From contig JAIIAN010000063.1 in the NCBI GenBank assembly GCA_022717655.1, positions 1-15,356 on the forward strand: DNA of 15,356 nt, written 5' to 3'. Source of the DNA: Bacillota bacterium. GTDB lineage: Bacteria; Bacillota; Clostridia; Lachnospirales; Lachnospiraceae. The notes under the pieces are model-generated. The model did no database searches. It saw only the letters and a list, made by a program, of their open reading frames with translations, and had not been told where the DNA came from. This document shows, in pieces, positions 14,607 through 15,356 of this stretch; the first letter of the stretch is position 1; every line of letters starts with the position of its first letter. A program made the position numbers and the translations under genes.

Positions 14607-15356
14607 ATGGATAAGATTGCAGTATTGATTCCGTGCTATAATGAGGCACAGACAATAAAAAAAGTTGTGGAAGATTGGAGAAAAGAGTTACCAGAAGCAG
14701 TTATATATGTATATGATAATAATTCAACGGATAATACGGCAGAATTGGCAAAAAAAGCGGGAGCAGTTGTAAGACATGAATATATGCAAGGAAAAGGAAA
14801 TGTTATACGAAGAATGTTTCGAGAAATTGATGCAGAAGCTTATATTATGGTTGATGGAGATGATACATATCCAGCAGAATATGGAAGAAAAATGATAAAT
14901 TTAGTGCTTGAGAAAAATGTGGATATGGTAGTTGGAGATAGGTTATCGTCTACTTATTTTCAGGAAAATAAAAGACTATTTCATAATTGGGGGAATAGTG
15001 TAGTTAGAGCAGCGATAAATTTTTTATTTAAAACAGAAATAAAAGATATTATGACAGGATATCGAGCATTTAGTTATTTGTTTGTAAAATCATTTCCAGT
15101 TTTATCAAGAGGTTTTGAAATCGAAACAGAAATGAGTATTCATGCAGTAGATAAAAATATGTATGTAGAAAATGTAGTTATTAATTATAGGGACAGACCA
15201 AATGGAAGCGAATCAAAATTAAATACATATTCAGATGGAATCAAAGTTTTAAGAACAATTATGAGATTATTTAGGAATTATAAGCCATTTGCTTTTTTTG
15301 GTAGTATTTCGGTTATATTGTCATTATTATCTATAATATTTATTATTCCAGTATTA
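14607..15356 (+). CDS. Polyprenyl-phosphate glycosyltransferase, DPM1/GtrB-like GT2 (3' end outside window)
   Basis: 250 codons are open to the window edge. The N-terminal GT2 domain has AVLIPCYNEAQTI (5-17), YDNNSTDNT (36-44), the metal site DGDDTYP (83-89), DIMTGYRAFS (147-156) and FEIETEM (170-176), the pattern of dolichol-phosphate mannose synthase and bacterial GtrB/polyprenyl-phosphate sugar synthases. Residues 228-250 begin the first of the usual C-terminal membrane helices; the rest is beyond the edge. It should transfer a sugar from a nucleotide sugar to undecaprenyl phosphate on the cytoplasmic side, supplying the GtrA and GT-C-like partners upstream. The ATG at 14607 has GAGGAT about ten bases upstream. 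Sugar identity is unknown. Confidence 0.9.
   Translation, partial: MDKIAVLIPCYNEAQTIKKVVEDWRKELPEAVIYVYDNNSTDNTAELAKKAGAVVRHEYMQGKGNVIRRMFREIDAEAYIMVDGDDTYPAEYGRKMINLVLEKNVDMVVGDRLSSTYFQENKRLFHNWGNSVVRAAINFLFKTEIKDIMTGYRAFSYLFVKSFPVLSRGFEIETEMSIHAVDKNMYVENVVINYRDRPNGSESKLNTYSDGIKVLRTIMRLFRNYKPFAFFGSISVILSLLSIIFIIPVL

Noticed and set aside
1..15356. CRISPR array, tRNA/rRNA genes, insertion sequences, riboswitches
   Set aside because: No direct-repeat/spacer pattern, no transposase or terminal inverted repeats, and no structured RNA signature were seen on reading both strands.

Overview
The window is a surface-polysaccharide (capsule or exopolysaccharide) locus of a low-GC Gram-positive bacterium. 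The AT-rich coding, strong AGGAGG-type ribosome sites, a secreted protein with choline-binding-type repeats and the LicD/Stealth/CDP-glycerol transferase mix best fit a gut clostridium, probably Lachnospiraceae. That placement is inference from gene content, not from a marker gene.

Left edge (1-1060, minus strand): a secreted metallo-beta-lactamase-fold hydrolase, cut by the window edge. It has a signal peptide, a Ser/Asp-rich repeat linker and a catalytic domain strongly resembling the pneumococcal phosphorylcholine esterase Pce/CbpE. It is divergent from everything else; a 216-base intergenic region carries a good promoter for it and a weaker candidate for the rightward operon.

Main operon (1277-12088, plus strand, tight spacing, no terminator seen): LicD phosphotransferase, Wzx-type flippase, polyprenyl-phosphate sugar-1-phosphate transferase (priming enzyme), two GT2 glycosyltransferases, a CDP-glycerol glycerophosphotransferase-family protein, a GT4 glycosyltransferase, a Stealth sugar-phosphate transferase, a Wzy-type polymerase, and a small secreted protein made only of cell-wall (choline-binding-type) repeats. 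Together they make a Wzx/Wzy-dependent polysaccharide: the repeat unit is started on undecaprenyl phosphate, extended by the glycosyltransferases, given phosphodiester links or substituents by LicD, the CDP-glycerol-type enzyme and Stealth, flipped by Wzx and polymerised by Wzy.

Right part (12089-15356): a two-piece GT-C-like membrane protein (probably one gene split by a frameshift), a GtrA-family membrane protein, and a polyprenyl-phosphate (dolichol-phosphate-mannose-synthase-like) glycosyltransferase cut by the right edge. This looks like a three-component side-chain glycosylation module. From about 13,020 onward the DNA becomes much more AT-rich, which suggests a different origin.

Most interesting reading: the locus pairs a predicted phosphocholine 'writer' (LicD), a predicted 'eraser' (Pce-like esterase) and a predicted 'reader' (choline-binding-repeat protein). 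This resembles the pneumococcal phosphocholine system but is packed into one capsule locus. Choline uptake and activation genes (licA, licB, licC), nucleotide-sugar synthesis genes and chain-length regulators are not in this window.
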